64,000 nt of DNA from Saccharomonospora viridis DSM 43017 (GTDB taxonomy: Bacteria > Actinomycetota > Actinomycetes > Mycobacteriales > Pseudonocardiaceae), in assembly GCF_000023865.1 (NCBI RefSeq), contig NC_013159.1, positions 2,320,001 through 2,384,000 on the forward strand, read 5' to 3'. Shown in pieces: positions 55,180 through 64,000 of the stretch. The position numbers were made by a program, and so were the translations under genes. The notes beneath the pieces are model-generated. The model searched no databases, was not told the origin of the DNA, and saw only the letters and a program-made list of their open reading frames with translations. Each line of letters opens with the position of its first letter. The first letter of the stretch is position 1.

Positions 55180-56118
55180 TCACTGCCAGGCCAATGCCGA
55201 CCGTTCGGCCCAGTACTCCTTCGGAGAGCGCTCCACGGAATCGAGATCGGACAAAGCGTCAGCGCTGAGCGACACGGCCGCACCCGCGAGGTTCGACCGA
55301 AGTTGGTCCACGCTGGCCGGCCCGATGAGCACCACGTCCGCCCACGGTTGCGCGTACACGGCGGCCACCGCCACCGCGTCGCAACCCACCCCGTAGCGCC
55401 GCGCGACGTCGACCAGCTGTGCCGGTGGGTCCACGGCCAGGCGGCCGTTGGCCAGGGTTTCCTTCACCTGCACCAGGACACCGGACTCGTGCGCCTCCCG
55501 TAGCGCGGCCCCCGCCGAACGCTCCAACAGGTTCCACGTCGATTGCACGGCCGTGAACACCCGGCGGCCGTCGACTTCGAGCTCCAACGCCCGTCGGACC
55601 GTGTCGGCCTGTTTCGCGCCCGAGGTCGAGAACCCGACTCGCACCCCGGTGTCCGCGAGCTCCGCCAGCGCTTCCAACAACGCACGGTCGGTGAACAGCG
55701 GACTGTCCGGTGTCAACGAATGCACCTGGTACAGCGACACCACGTCACCCAGCAGCGAGCGCGTCTTCTCCCACTGGGCGCGAAACCGTGACAGCGAATG
55801 CTCCTTGACCTCGTGGACCTCGGCGTCCACTCGCCATTCACCCACGTAGTCGTAGCCCCACTTGCTCGACACGACGACGTCGCCATGGCCCCGGTCGGCC
55901 AACCATCCCGCGAGGAATTCCTCCGCCCGTCCGTACGAACGCGCCACGTCCACCCGCCGAATCCCTTCGGCGTAGGCGGCGTCAAGCACCTCGTACGTCA
56001 CCTCGCGCATGGCCGACACGTCGCGGCTGGACGGCAATACCGTTGTCCGGCCCAGGTTGATGTAAGCAGGTCGTCCGATCGCCGCGAGGCCTACAGCCGT
56101 CCGTGCGAGTGTGGTCAT
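55180..56118 (-). CDS. Aldo/keto reductase
   Basis: A 312-residue NADPH-dependent oxidoreductase with a TIM barrel. The catalytic tetrad is visible as Asp and Tyr in VDVARSYGRAEEFL, Lys in VVSSKWGYDY and His in LYQVHSLTPD. It reduces small aldehydes or ketones; the substrate is not inferable. It starts 62 bases from the GTATAGGTCGTTATAC site and follows a small HTH-like gene, so the two may share regulation. Lies between that gene and dop, outside the usual proteasome set. Confidence 0.92.
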   Translation of the reverse strand: MTTLARTAVGLAAIGRPAYINLGRTTVLPSSRDVSAMREVTYEVLDAAYAEGIRRVDVARSYGRAEEFLAGWLADRGHGDVVVSSKWGYDYVGEWRVDAEVHEVKEHSLSRFRAQWEKTRSLLGDVVSLYQVHSLTPDSPLFTDRALLEALAELADTGVRVGFSTSGAKQADTVRRALELEVDGRRVFTAVQSTWNLLERSAGAALREAHESGVLVQVKETLANGRLAVDPPAQLVDVARRYGVGCDAVAVAAVYAQPWADVVLIGPASVDQLRSNLAGAAVSLSADALSDLDSVERSPKEYWAERSALAWQ

Positions 56119-56180
56119 AGCTGTACCGTAATCGCTCGACCGGCTCCGGGAGAGAGGACGAAGGCTTCGAAAGCCAGCTG

Positions 56181-56196
56181 GTATAGGTCGTTATAC
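56181..56196. promoter_or_regulatory. Operator-like dyad, copy 1 (upstream of the aldo/keto reductase)
   Basis: GTATAGGTCGTTATAC, an inverted repeat GTATA-N6-TATAC. It covers the stop codon of the small HTH-like gene (TAA on the minus strand) and lies 63 bases before the aldo/keto reductase start. A near-identical copy occurs before the HTH-like gene. Confidence 0.65.
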
Positions 56197-56550
56197 GCCT
56201 TCGGTGCGGCGACGCATCAATTCGAGGAACTGCTCGGACGACAACACCTCACGGTGCAGCTTCTCCAAACGTGCCGCCGGCGCCCGCACATAGCCCTTGC
56301 CGAACACCGGTGCGATCTGACGCAGGCTCGCTCCCGCCTCCCTGGCCGCCAACAACGCCCAGTCCGAGGCGTTGGCACAGGCCGTCGACGCCTGACGCAA
56401 CTGCCCCAAAAGCTCGATCAACGCATGCGCGTCCAGTTCCCCCGCGCGTACCGCTTCCGCGGCCTCCTCCAGCCAAGCCAGCACTTCAGCCGCCGTGATC
56501 GGCGCGCGTAACCGCCCGGCGGGCGACGTGGCTGCCGTTTCCTGTGTCAT
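56191..56550 (-). CDS. Small putative HTH protein
   Basis: A 119-residue protein, mostly helical. The C-terminal third (ALLAAREAGASLRQIAPVFG, then KGYVRAPAARLEKLHREVL) has the spacing of a helix-turn-helix like those of small actinobacterial regulators. I start it at ATG 56550 (MTQETAATSPAG); an in-frame GTG at 56580 would run through the dyad upstream. It is followed by the aldo/keto reductase. The two matching GTATA-N6-TATAC sites, one just before its start and one over its stop, suggest it binds them. No family name can be given. Confidence 0.75.
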   Translation of the reverse strand: MTQETAATSPAGRLRAPITAAEVLAWLEEAAEAVRAGELDAHALIELLGQLRQASTACANASDWALLAAREAGASLRQIAPVFGKGYVRAPAARLEKLHREVLSSEQFLELMRRRTEGV

Positions 56551-56559
56551 ACCCCGATC

Positions 56560-56575
56560 GTATAGGGCGTTATAC
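56560..56575. promoter_or_regulatory. Operator-like dyad, copy 2 (upstream of the HTH-like gene)
   Basis: GTATAGGGCGTTATAC, differing in one base from copy 1, and nine bases before ATG 56550. On the minus strand it supplies TATAAC and TATACG, either of which could be the -10 box, so a bound protein would block transcription. Confidence 0.7.
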
Positions 56576-56729
56576 ACCACTTTCCGGATTCCGGACGGCG
56601 TGTCCGGACATCAGAGCACGCCGGCACCCGACGCGCCCTCACCACCTCCGGGACACCGGGACCCCGACATGGAAGCGGGGCTTCCGCGACACTTGCCGCG
56701 GAGGCCCCGACAACACATACCCGTACGGG

Positions 56730-58538
56730 TCAGAGGTACTGGCCGGTATTGGTGGCCGTGTCGATCACCCGTCCCGACTCCTGGTTCTTTCCGGTCACGA
56801 GCGTGCGGATGTAGACGATCCGCTCGCCCTTCTTGCCCGAGATCCGTGCCCAGTCGTCCGGGTTGGTGGTGTTGGGCAGGTCCTCGTTCTCCGCGAACTC
56901 GTCGACGATCGCATCCAGCAGGTGCTGCACACGCAAGCCGGGCTGGTTGGTCTCCAACACCGACTTGATCGCCGCCTTCTTCGCCCGGTCCACGATGTTC
57001 TGAATCATCGCGCCGGAGTTGAAGTCGCGGAAGTACAGCACTTCCTTGTCACCGTTGGCATAGGTGACTTCCAGGAACCGGTTCTCCTCGGACTCCTCGT
57101 ACATCCGCTCGACGGTGTGCTGGATCATCGCGTCGATCGTGGCCTGCCGGTCGCCACCGAACTCCGCCAGATCATCGGCGTGGATCGGCAGATCGGGCGT
57201 GAGGTACTTCGAGAAGATGTCCTTCGCGCCCTCGGCGTCCGGGCGTTCGATCTTGATCTTCACGTCCAGGCGACCGGGCCGCAGGATCGCCGGGTCGATC
57301 ATGTCCTCCCGGTTCGAAGCACCGATCACGATGACGTTCTCCAGCCCCTCCACGCCATCGATCTCCGACAACAGCTGGGGCACGATCGTGGTCTCCACGT
57401 CCGACGACACACCGCTTCCCCGCGTTCGGAAGATCGACTCCATCTCGTCGAAGAACACGATCACAGGTGTTCCGTCGGAGGCCTTCTCCCGTGCCCGCTG
57501 GAAAATCATCCGAATGTGTCGTTCGGTCTCACCGACGAACTTGTTGAGCAGCTCAGGCCCCTTGATGTTGAGGAAGTAGGACTTGGCGTCCTTCTCCCCC
57601 GTCGCCGCGGCGACCTGCTTGGCCAACGAGTTCGCCACCGCCTTGGCGATCAGCGTCTTCCCACATCCCGGCGGCCCGTAGAGGAGCACCCCCTTCGGTG
57701 GCCTCAACTTGTACTGTGTGTACAGATCAGCGTGGAGGAACGGCAGCTCGACCGCGTCCCTGATCTGCTCGATCTGCCGGTACAGGCCACCGATGTCCTC
57801 GTATCGGACGTCGGGCACCTCCTCCAGCACCAAGTCCTCGACCTCGGCCTTGGGCACACGTTCGTACGCGTAGCCCGCCTTGGGGTCCACCAGGAGCGAG
57901 TCGCCGGGCTTGAGCGTTTGCTCCGCCAGCGGATCGGCCAGCCACACGACCCGTTCCTCGTCGGTATGCCCCGCCACCAACGCGCGGGCACTACCGCCTT
58001 CGGTGTCGGGTGCCAACACCTCTCGCAGGGTGCAGACCTCACCCGTGCTCTCGAAGCCGCCGACCTCCACCACGGTCAGCGCTTCGTTGAGTCGGACGCT
58101 CTGCCCCCGCCGCAGACTCTGGATGTCCACCGTCGGCGACACGGCGACCCGCATCTTGCGGCCCGAGGTGAACACATCCACCGTGTTATCGTCGTAAGCG
58201 GCGATGAACACGCCGTAGCCACTCGGAGGTTGCGCGAGTCGATCGACCTCCTCCCGCAGCGCCAACAGCTGGCTCCGCGCCTCACGCAGAGTCTCGACCA
58301 ACTTGTTGTTGCGCTCGGTGAGCTGGCTCACGCGCTCGTTCGCCTCGGCCAGCCGTTGCTCCAGCACTCGATTCTGCCGGGGCGAGTCGGTGAGCTTGCG
58401 ACGGAGCAGCGCCACTTCTTCCTCGAGGAAACGGATCTGACGCGCCTGTTCGCTCGACGGGTTCTCCGTGGTTCCGGCTCCGCCTGTCTCTGAAGAGTCG
58501 GCCTCGTCGTGCCGACCTCCGGGAAGGTCGTGTTGCAT
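56730..58538 (-). CDS. arc: Proteasome-associated AAA+ ATPase (Arc/Mpa)
   Basis: Hexameric unfoldase that recognises Pup and feeds substrates to the 20S proteasome. Length 602 residues from ATG 58538, which has GAGGAGGT upstream. A coiled coil (about residues 25-80; [17 protein letters not shown]...) binds Pup, then two OB domains (about 80-230), the AAA module with Walker A GPPGCGKT (about 285), Walker [13 protein letters not shown] and Arg fingers, and the C-terminal GQYL gate-opening tail. The first gene of the minus-strand proteasome block in this window. Confidence 0.97.
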   Translation of the reverse strand: MQHDLPGGRHDEADSSETGGAGTTENPSSEQARQIRFLEEEVALLRRKLTDSPRQNRVLEQRLAEANERVSQLTERNNKLVETLREARSQLLALREEVDRLAQPPSGYGVFIAAYDDNTVDVFTSGRKMRVAVSPTVDIQSLRRGQSVRLNEALTVVEVGGFESTGEVCTLREVLAPDTEGGSARALVAGHTDEERVVWLADPLAEQTLKPGDSLLVDPKAGYAYERVPKAEVEDLVLEEVPDVRYEDIGGLYRQIEQIRDAVELPFLHADLYTQYKLRPPKGVLLYGPPGCGKTLIAKAVANSLAKQVAAATGEKDAKSYFLNIKGPELLNKFVGETERHIRMIFQRAREKASDGTPVIVFFDEMESIFRTRGSGVSSDVETTIVPQLLSEIDGVEGLENVIVIGASNREDMIDPAILRPGRLDVKIKIERPDAEGAKDIFSKYLTPDLPIHADDLAEFGGDRQATIDAMIQHTVERMYEESEENRFLEVTYANGDKEVLYFRDFNSGAMIQNIVDRAKKAAIKSVLETNQPGLRVQHLLDAIVDEFAENEDLPNTTNPDDWARISGKKGERIVYIRTLVTGKNQESGRVIDTATNTGQYL

Positions 58539-58894
58539 TTCGGCACCTCCTCGGAATGCATTTCTTTCCACGGTACCGGCGATCACCGACATGAGAAGCC
58601 CTATCCGCGTTACAGAATCGGCGCGTCGCCCGGTTGCCGCGGAGTACCCGCTGACGCTTGGTGCGACTCTGAGACGAAGGACTCGTCCGGGGACTCATCC
58701 GCATGTCAGAACCCCGATGACGGGCAGTGATGGCACCACACCCTCCGCTGGGCCACCTGGAGTTCCCACTACCCGAACGGGTAGTAAACGCGCTTGATCG
58801 CGCCTCTACGATCTCAACGACCATCACTTCACACGGAACTTTGCATCGGTTACCGGAGTCCAAACCCACAGGCGCGACCAAGGAAGGGGAAGCC
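58539..58894. promoter_or_regulatory. Divergent promoter region between arc and the triplicated membrane genes
   Basis: No gene. It holds the inverted repeat ACTACCCG-AA-CGGGTAGT at 58768-58785, an 8-base-arm dyad suited to a dimeric regulator, 110 bases before the first membrane gene, and the ribosome binding site AAGGAAGGGGAAG at 58880-58892. Promoter boxes are not clear by eye. Confidence 0.55.
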
Positions 58895-59452
58895 GTGACA
58901 TACCCACCGCAGCCCGGCCAACCGGGACAACCAGACCCGTACGGCGGACAACAGCCCGGACAGTGGGGCCAACAACCCCAACAACCCGGACTCCCCGGCT
59001 CCGGACCGATGCCCCAGCAGGGCCACCCCGGCGGACCCCAGTACGGACAACCCGGCTTCGGCACCCCGCCACCCAAGAAGAAGACCGGCCTCATCGTCGG
59101 CATCTGCATCGCCGCCGCCGTCGTCATCGGCGGCGCCGTCACCCTCATCCTGCTCCTCACCGGCGGAGGCAGTGACGAAGACCAACTCGAAGAACTCGCC
59201 GAGGACGTCGTCACCGCGCTCAACAACCTCGACAACGAGTTGGTCAGGGAGATCTCCTGCAACCCGACGGACGACGAACTGGACGCGGACGATCTACCGA
59301 AGGGGATCAAGTTCAGTCGCGGCGGTGAGATCACCATCAACGGTGACACCGCCCAGATCCCGATCAAGATCGAATACATGGGTCGGAGCCAGACCGAGAA
59401 CTTCCCCGCCGCCAAGAAGGACGGCGACTGGTGCATGGGCAAGGCCAACTGA
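58895..59452 (+). CDS. Tandem membrane protein, copy 1
   Basis: A 185-residue protein. Residues 1-60 are Pro/Gln/Gly-rich (QPGQPGQPDPYGGQQPGQW), then a basic PPPKKK stop and one membrane helix (GLIVGICIAAAVVIGGAVTL, continuing LILLL). The ectodomain of about 95 residues (ELAEDVVTALNNLDNELVRE, ISCNPTDDE, ITINGDTAQIPIKIEYMG, WCMGKAN) looks like a DUF4878/lumazine-binding-like fold with two Cys. GTG 58895 follows AAGGAAGGGG. The first of three tandem relatives; function unknown. Confidence 0.85.
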   Translation: MTYPPQPGQPGQPDPYGGQQPGQWGQQPQQPGLPGSGPMPQQGHPGGPQYGQPGFGTPPPKKKTGLIVGICIAAAVVIGGAVTLILLLTGGGSDEDQLEELAEDVVTALNNLDNELVREISCNPTDDELDADDLPKGIKFSRGGEITINGDTAQIPIKIEYMGRSQTENFPAAKKDGDWCMGKAN

Positions 59453-59488
59453 TTCCTCGCGGCACACCATCAACATGACGCGTTCGAC

Positions 59489-59518
59489 GGCCCCGGCCAG
59501 CGCAGACCGGCCGGGGCC
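59489..59518 (+). terminator. Terminator-like hairpin after copy 1
   Basis: GGCCCCGGCC (59489-59498) pairs with GGCCGGGGCC (59509-59518) across a 10-base loop, then GCTCGGCTTTT. A near-identical structure follows copy 2, so it was duplicated with the gene. Confidence 0.75.
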
Positions 59519-59550
59519 GCTCGGCTTTTCGCCAGGATTCGTCCCCGCGT

Positions 59551-59594
59551 AGATATTCGGCAGATATTCGGCAGATATTCGGCAGATATTCGGC
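59551..59594 (+). repeat. Four tandem copies of an 11-bp unit
   Basis: AGATATTCGGC repeated four times without interruption, between the terminator of copy 1 and the promoter of copy 2. The corresponding interval after copy 2 has only a GGCATCGCCGG remnant. It probably arose by slippage and may vary between strains. Confidence 0.9.
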
Positions 59595-59711
59595 ATCGCC
59601 GGTTTCCCGGAGCCGGACTTGCCCTGATCAGGTGGCACAGATCTCGATCACACACGCACCGTTACTGTTGGACGCATTGATCGCCACAGGCTCACAAGAG
59701 GGAACAGCACC

Positions 59712-60485
59712 ATGACCTACCCGCCCGCGCCCGGCCAACCGGGACAACCAGACCCGTACGGCGGACAACAGCCCGGACAGTGGGGACACCCCCCTCAGCA
59801 GCCCCAGCAACAACCCGGGTTCCCTAGCTCCGGGCCGATGCCCCACCAATTCGGCGGGCCCCAGCAGGGCTACCCCGGTCCCCAGTCCTATCCCGGCGGC
59901 CCGCAGTACGGACAGCCCGGCTTCGGCGGTCCCGACGCCCCGCCACCCAAGAAGAAGACCGGCCTCATCGTCGGCATCTGCATCGCCGCCGCCGTCGTCA
60001 TCGGCGGCGCCGTCACCCTCATCCTGCTCCTCACCGGCGACGACGAGGACTCAGACACCGTCGCAGCACCCCCAACAACAACACAAAGCGCACCACAATC
60101 ACCGAACGAAACACCAGACGGACTCCCGCCGAACCCCGGGATACCGAGTCCCGACGAGCCGGGACAAGTCCCTTCGGACCTGCCAGATCCTGGTGGCTCG
60201 TCCGGTGACAAGGCAGCCGTCGAAGCCCTCGCCAACGACGCCGTCACCGCGCTCAACAACTTCGACAACGAGTTGGCCAGAAAGATCTCCTGCAACCCGG
60301 CGAACACCGGGTTCGACGACGATGTGCCGGAAGGGGTCACGTTCAGGCTCGACGGGGAGGTCATCATCAACGGTGACACCGCCCAGATCCCGATCAAGAT
60401 CGAATACATGGGTCAGAGTCAGACCGAGAACTTCCCCGCCGCCAAGAAGGACAACGGTGAGTGGTGCATGGGCATACTCGATTGA
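59712..60485 (+). CDS. Tandem membrane protein, copy 2
   Basis: A 257-residue paralogue of copy 1 with the same N-terminal and membrane segments at nearly identical nucleotide sequence. It has a longer Pro/Gln-rich tail, and a Thr/Pro/Gln linker (VAAPPTTTQSAPQSPNETPD) between the helix and the ectodomain. The ectodomain (AVEALANDAVTALNNFDNEL, ARKISCNPANTGFDD, EYMGQSQTENFPAAKKDN) stays close to copy 1. ATG 59712 follows AGAGGGAAC. Its promoter region resembles that of copy 3. Confidence 0.88.
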   Translation: MTYPPAPGQPGQPDPYGGQQPGQWGHPPQQPQQQPGFPSSGPMPHQFGGPQQGYPGPQSYPGGPQYGQPGFGGPDAPPPKKKTGLIVGICIAAAVVIGGAVTLILLLTGDDEDSDTVAAPPTTTQSAPQSPNETPDGLPPNPGIPSPDEPGQVPSDLPDPGGSSGDKAAVEALANDAVTALNNFDNELARKISCNPANTGFDDDVPEGVTFRLDGEVIINGDTAQIPIKIEYMGQSQTENFPAAKKDNGEWCMGILD

Positions 60486-60521
60486 TCCCCGCGCCACTTG
60501 CACGGACATGAACGCGTTCCG

Positions 60522-60556
60522 CGGCCCCGGCCGACACACGAGCGGCCGGGGCCGCT
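60522..60556 (+). terminator. Terminator-like hairpin after copy 2
   Basis: GCGGCCCCGGCC (60522-60533) pairs with GGCCGGGGCCGC (60545-60556) across 11 bases, followed by TCGGCTTT. It copies the hairpin after the first gene of the cluster. Confidence 0.75.
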
Positions 60557-60712
60557 CGGCTTTCGACCTGACCCATCCCTGTGTAGGCATCCGGCATCGC
60601 CGGTTCCCCGGAGCCGGACTTGCCCTGATCAGGCGGTGCGGATCTCAACTGTGCACGCACCGTTACTGTTGGACGCCCTGAACGTCACAAGCCCACAAGG
60701 GAGAACAACACC

Positions 60713-61426
60713 ATGACCTACCCGCCCGCGCCCGGCCAACCGGGACAACCAGACCCGTACGGCGGACAACAGCCCGGACAGTGGGGCCAACAACCCCAAC
60801 AACCCGGACTCCCCGGCTCCGCACCGATGCCCCACCAATTCGGCGGGCCCCAGCAGGGCCACCCCGGCGGACCCCAGTACGGACAACCCGGCTTCGGCAC
60901 CCCGCCACCCAAGAAGAAGACCGGCCTCATCGTCGGCATCTGCATCGCCGCCGCCGTCGTCATCGGCGGCGCCGTCACCCTCATCCTGCTCCTCACCGGC
61001 GACGACGAGGACTCAGACACCGTCGCAGCACCCCCAACAACAACACAAAGCGCACCACAATCACCGAACGAACTCCCGCCGAACCCCGGCATGCCGGGCG
61101 CCGACGGGCCGGGACAGCTTCCCTCGAACGCGCCGAACCCCGGCGACTCACTTGAGGACAAAGCAGCCGTCGAAGCCCTCGCCGACACCTTCGTCGAGGC
61201 GTTGAACAACCGTGACGTCGTCACGGCCAAAGCCCTGATATGCCTCGATCAAGGGCCTGTCGATTTCGGTGACATTCCCGACGACGCCCAGTTCAGCAGA
61301 ATCGGTGAGGCGACGGTGACAGGGGACACGGCGACGGTGCCGCTACGAGCGACGATCCCCGGTGAAAACGACGACACGGACTTCCCTGCGAAGAAGCAAG
61401 GCAACAGCTGGTGTCTCGGCGATTGA
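60713..61426 (+). CDS. Tandem membrane protein, copy 3
   Basis: A 237-residue paralogue. Residues 1-140 are almost identical to copies 1 and 2, including helix and linker. The ectodomain differs (ADTFVEALNNRDVVTAKALI, CLDQGPVDFGDIPDDAQFS, ATVTGDTATVPLRATIPGEN, WCLGD) but keeps the domain pattern and both Cys. ATG 60713 follows AAGGGAGAA. It ends ten bases before the convergent trmI gene. The contrast between a constant tail and diverging ectodomain suggests gene conversion of the first part. Confidence 0.88.
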   Translation: MTYPPAPGQPGQPDPYGGQQPGQWGQQPQQPGLPGSAPMPHQFGGPQQGHPGGPQYGQPGFGTPPPKKKTGLIVGICIAAAVVIGGAVTLILLLTGDDEDSDTVAAPPTTTQSAPQSPNELPPNPGMPGADGPGQLPSNAPNPGDSLEDKAAVEALADTFVEALNNRDVVTAKALICLDQGPVDFGDIPDDAQFSRIGEATVTGDTATVPLRATIPGENDDTDFPAKKQGNSWCLGD

Positions 61427-61435
61427 CGCCCTCTT

Positions 61436-63522
<2,087 letters not shown>

Positions 63523-63649
63523 CCGTCGAGGGTAAAACGTGTCGTGTCAGATGCCAGTGACCTCCCGCACAACCCTTCCGCGTGTCGAACCGGTGGTCCC
63601 GCCGACGGCCTGGCTGTTCTTGTCACGGGATGCCGCTACGCTGCCCGGC

Positions 63650-64000
63650 ATGGCCAACGGCAGCACCACGACCGACACCGCGAACGCCGCCACCCCGACC
63701 CAGCAGACAGCGCGGCGTCCCGCCCTGTCTCCGTCGAGGGCCAGCGACTTCAAACAATGTCCTCTGCTCTATCGCTTCCGTGCCGTGGACCGACTTCCCG
63801 AGCCTCCCACCAAGGCGCAGGTGCGGGGCACACTCGTGCACTCGGTGCTGGAACGCCTGTTCGGCCTGCCGCGCGCCGACCGAACGCCCGAACGCGCCAG
63901 GGAACTACTCCGTCCCACCTGGTCGCAGTTGTCCGAGGAGTGTCCGGAGTGGATGGAGCTGTTCTCCGAGGAGAACTTCGACAAGGAACTGAACCAGTGG
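63650..64000 (+). CDS. RecB-family PD-(D/E)XK exonuclease, 5' part
   Basis: N-terminal 117 residues of a protein that continues past the window edge. LSPSRASDFKQCPLLYRFRA and TKAQVRGTLVHSVLERLF match the start of the PDDEXK_1/RecB-like nuclease family, where QCPLLYRF holds an iron-sulfur or zinc Cys in Cas4- and AddB-like members. By position beside trmI it corresponds to Rv2119 of M. tuberculosis. ATG 63650. Divergent from the M50 protease gene. The catalytic motifs are expected beyond 64000. Confidence 0.85.
   Translation, partial: MANGSTTTDTANAATPTQQTARRPALSPSRASDFKQCPLLYRFRAVDRLPEPPTKAQVRGTLVHSVLERLFGLPRADRTPERARELLRPTWSQLSEECPEWMELFSEENFDKELNQW

Noticed and set aside
59551-59594. CRISPR array
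   Set aside because: The repeats are 11 bases and adjoin each other with no spacers, and no cas genes are seen.

Overview
The window is high-GC actinobacterial DNA. Its core genes (Pup-proteasome, RbpA, Tat, HelY, Ppm/Lnt, TrmI) recall the order of the Mycobacterium tuberculosis Rv2050-Rv2119 region. Gene content and the general look suggest a Pseudonocardiaceae-type organism such as Saccharomonospora, Amycolatopsis or relatives. The genus is an inference from memory of the families; no search was run.

Left accessory part (1-10.6 kb): a serine recombinase without a proper start, then a minus-strand operon of a small secreted Cys-containing peptide, an ABC ATPase and two membrane subunits. 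After this comes a stretch of decayed DNA: a truncated gene next to an IS5-family element whose transposase is doubly frameshifted, a pentapeptide-repeat scrap, a frameshifted membrane gene, a headless FMN reductase and an aminoglycoside-phosphotransferase-like pseudogene. One intact APC permease sits among them.

Metabolic part (10.6-23 kb): a methyltransferase; a malonate locus with a GntR regulator divergent from matC (transport), matB (malonyl-CoA synthetase) and a fused carboxyltransferase; an alanine/glycine:cation symporter; GNAT, DUF488, cupin and YetF-like proteins; an Atg22-like MFS protein; and thymidine kinase.

Conserved part I (23-37.6 kb): rbpA behind a SigR-type promoter, polyprenol-phosphate mannose synthase overlapping apolipoprotein N-acyltransferase, an amidohydrolase, a lysine 2,3-aminomutase, an FtsX-type ABC system with two ATPases, a HAD hydrolase, a secreted SGNH hydrolase, an M24 peptidase/Lrp pair and a 5'-3' exonuclease.

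Conserved part II (37.6-64 kb), mostly minus strand: lipoproteins, Eis-type acetyltransferase, helY, lipid kinase, tatC, tatA, pafC, pafB, pafA, then (after a plus-strand PAP2-lipid kinase fusion) a MOSC protein, prcA, prcB, pup, dop, an aldo/keto reductase, a small putative HTH protein with two matching operator-like sites, and arc/mpa. Together pafA, pup, dop, arc and prcBA form a complete pupylation-proteasome pathway; pafBC is the DNA-damage regulator commonly found with it. Divergent from arc is a tandem triplication of Pro/Gln-rich single-pass membrane proteins. The window ends with trmI, an M50 metalloprotease and the start of a RecB-like nuclease.
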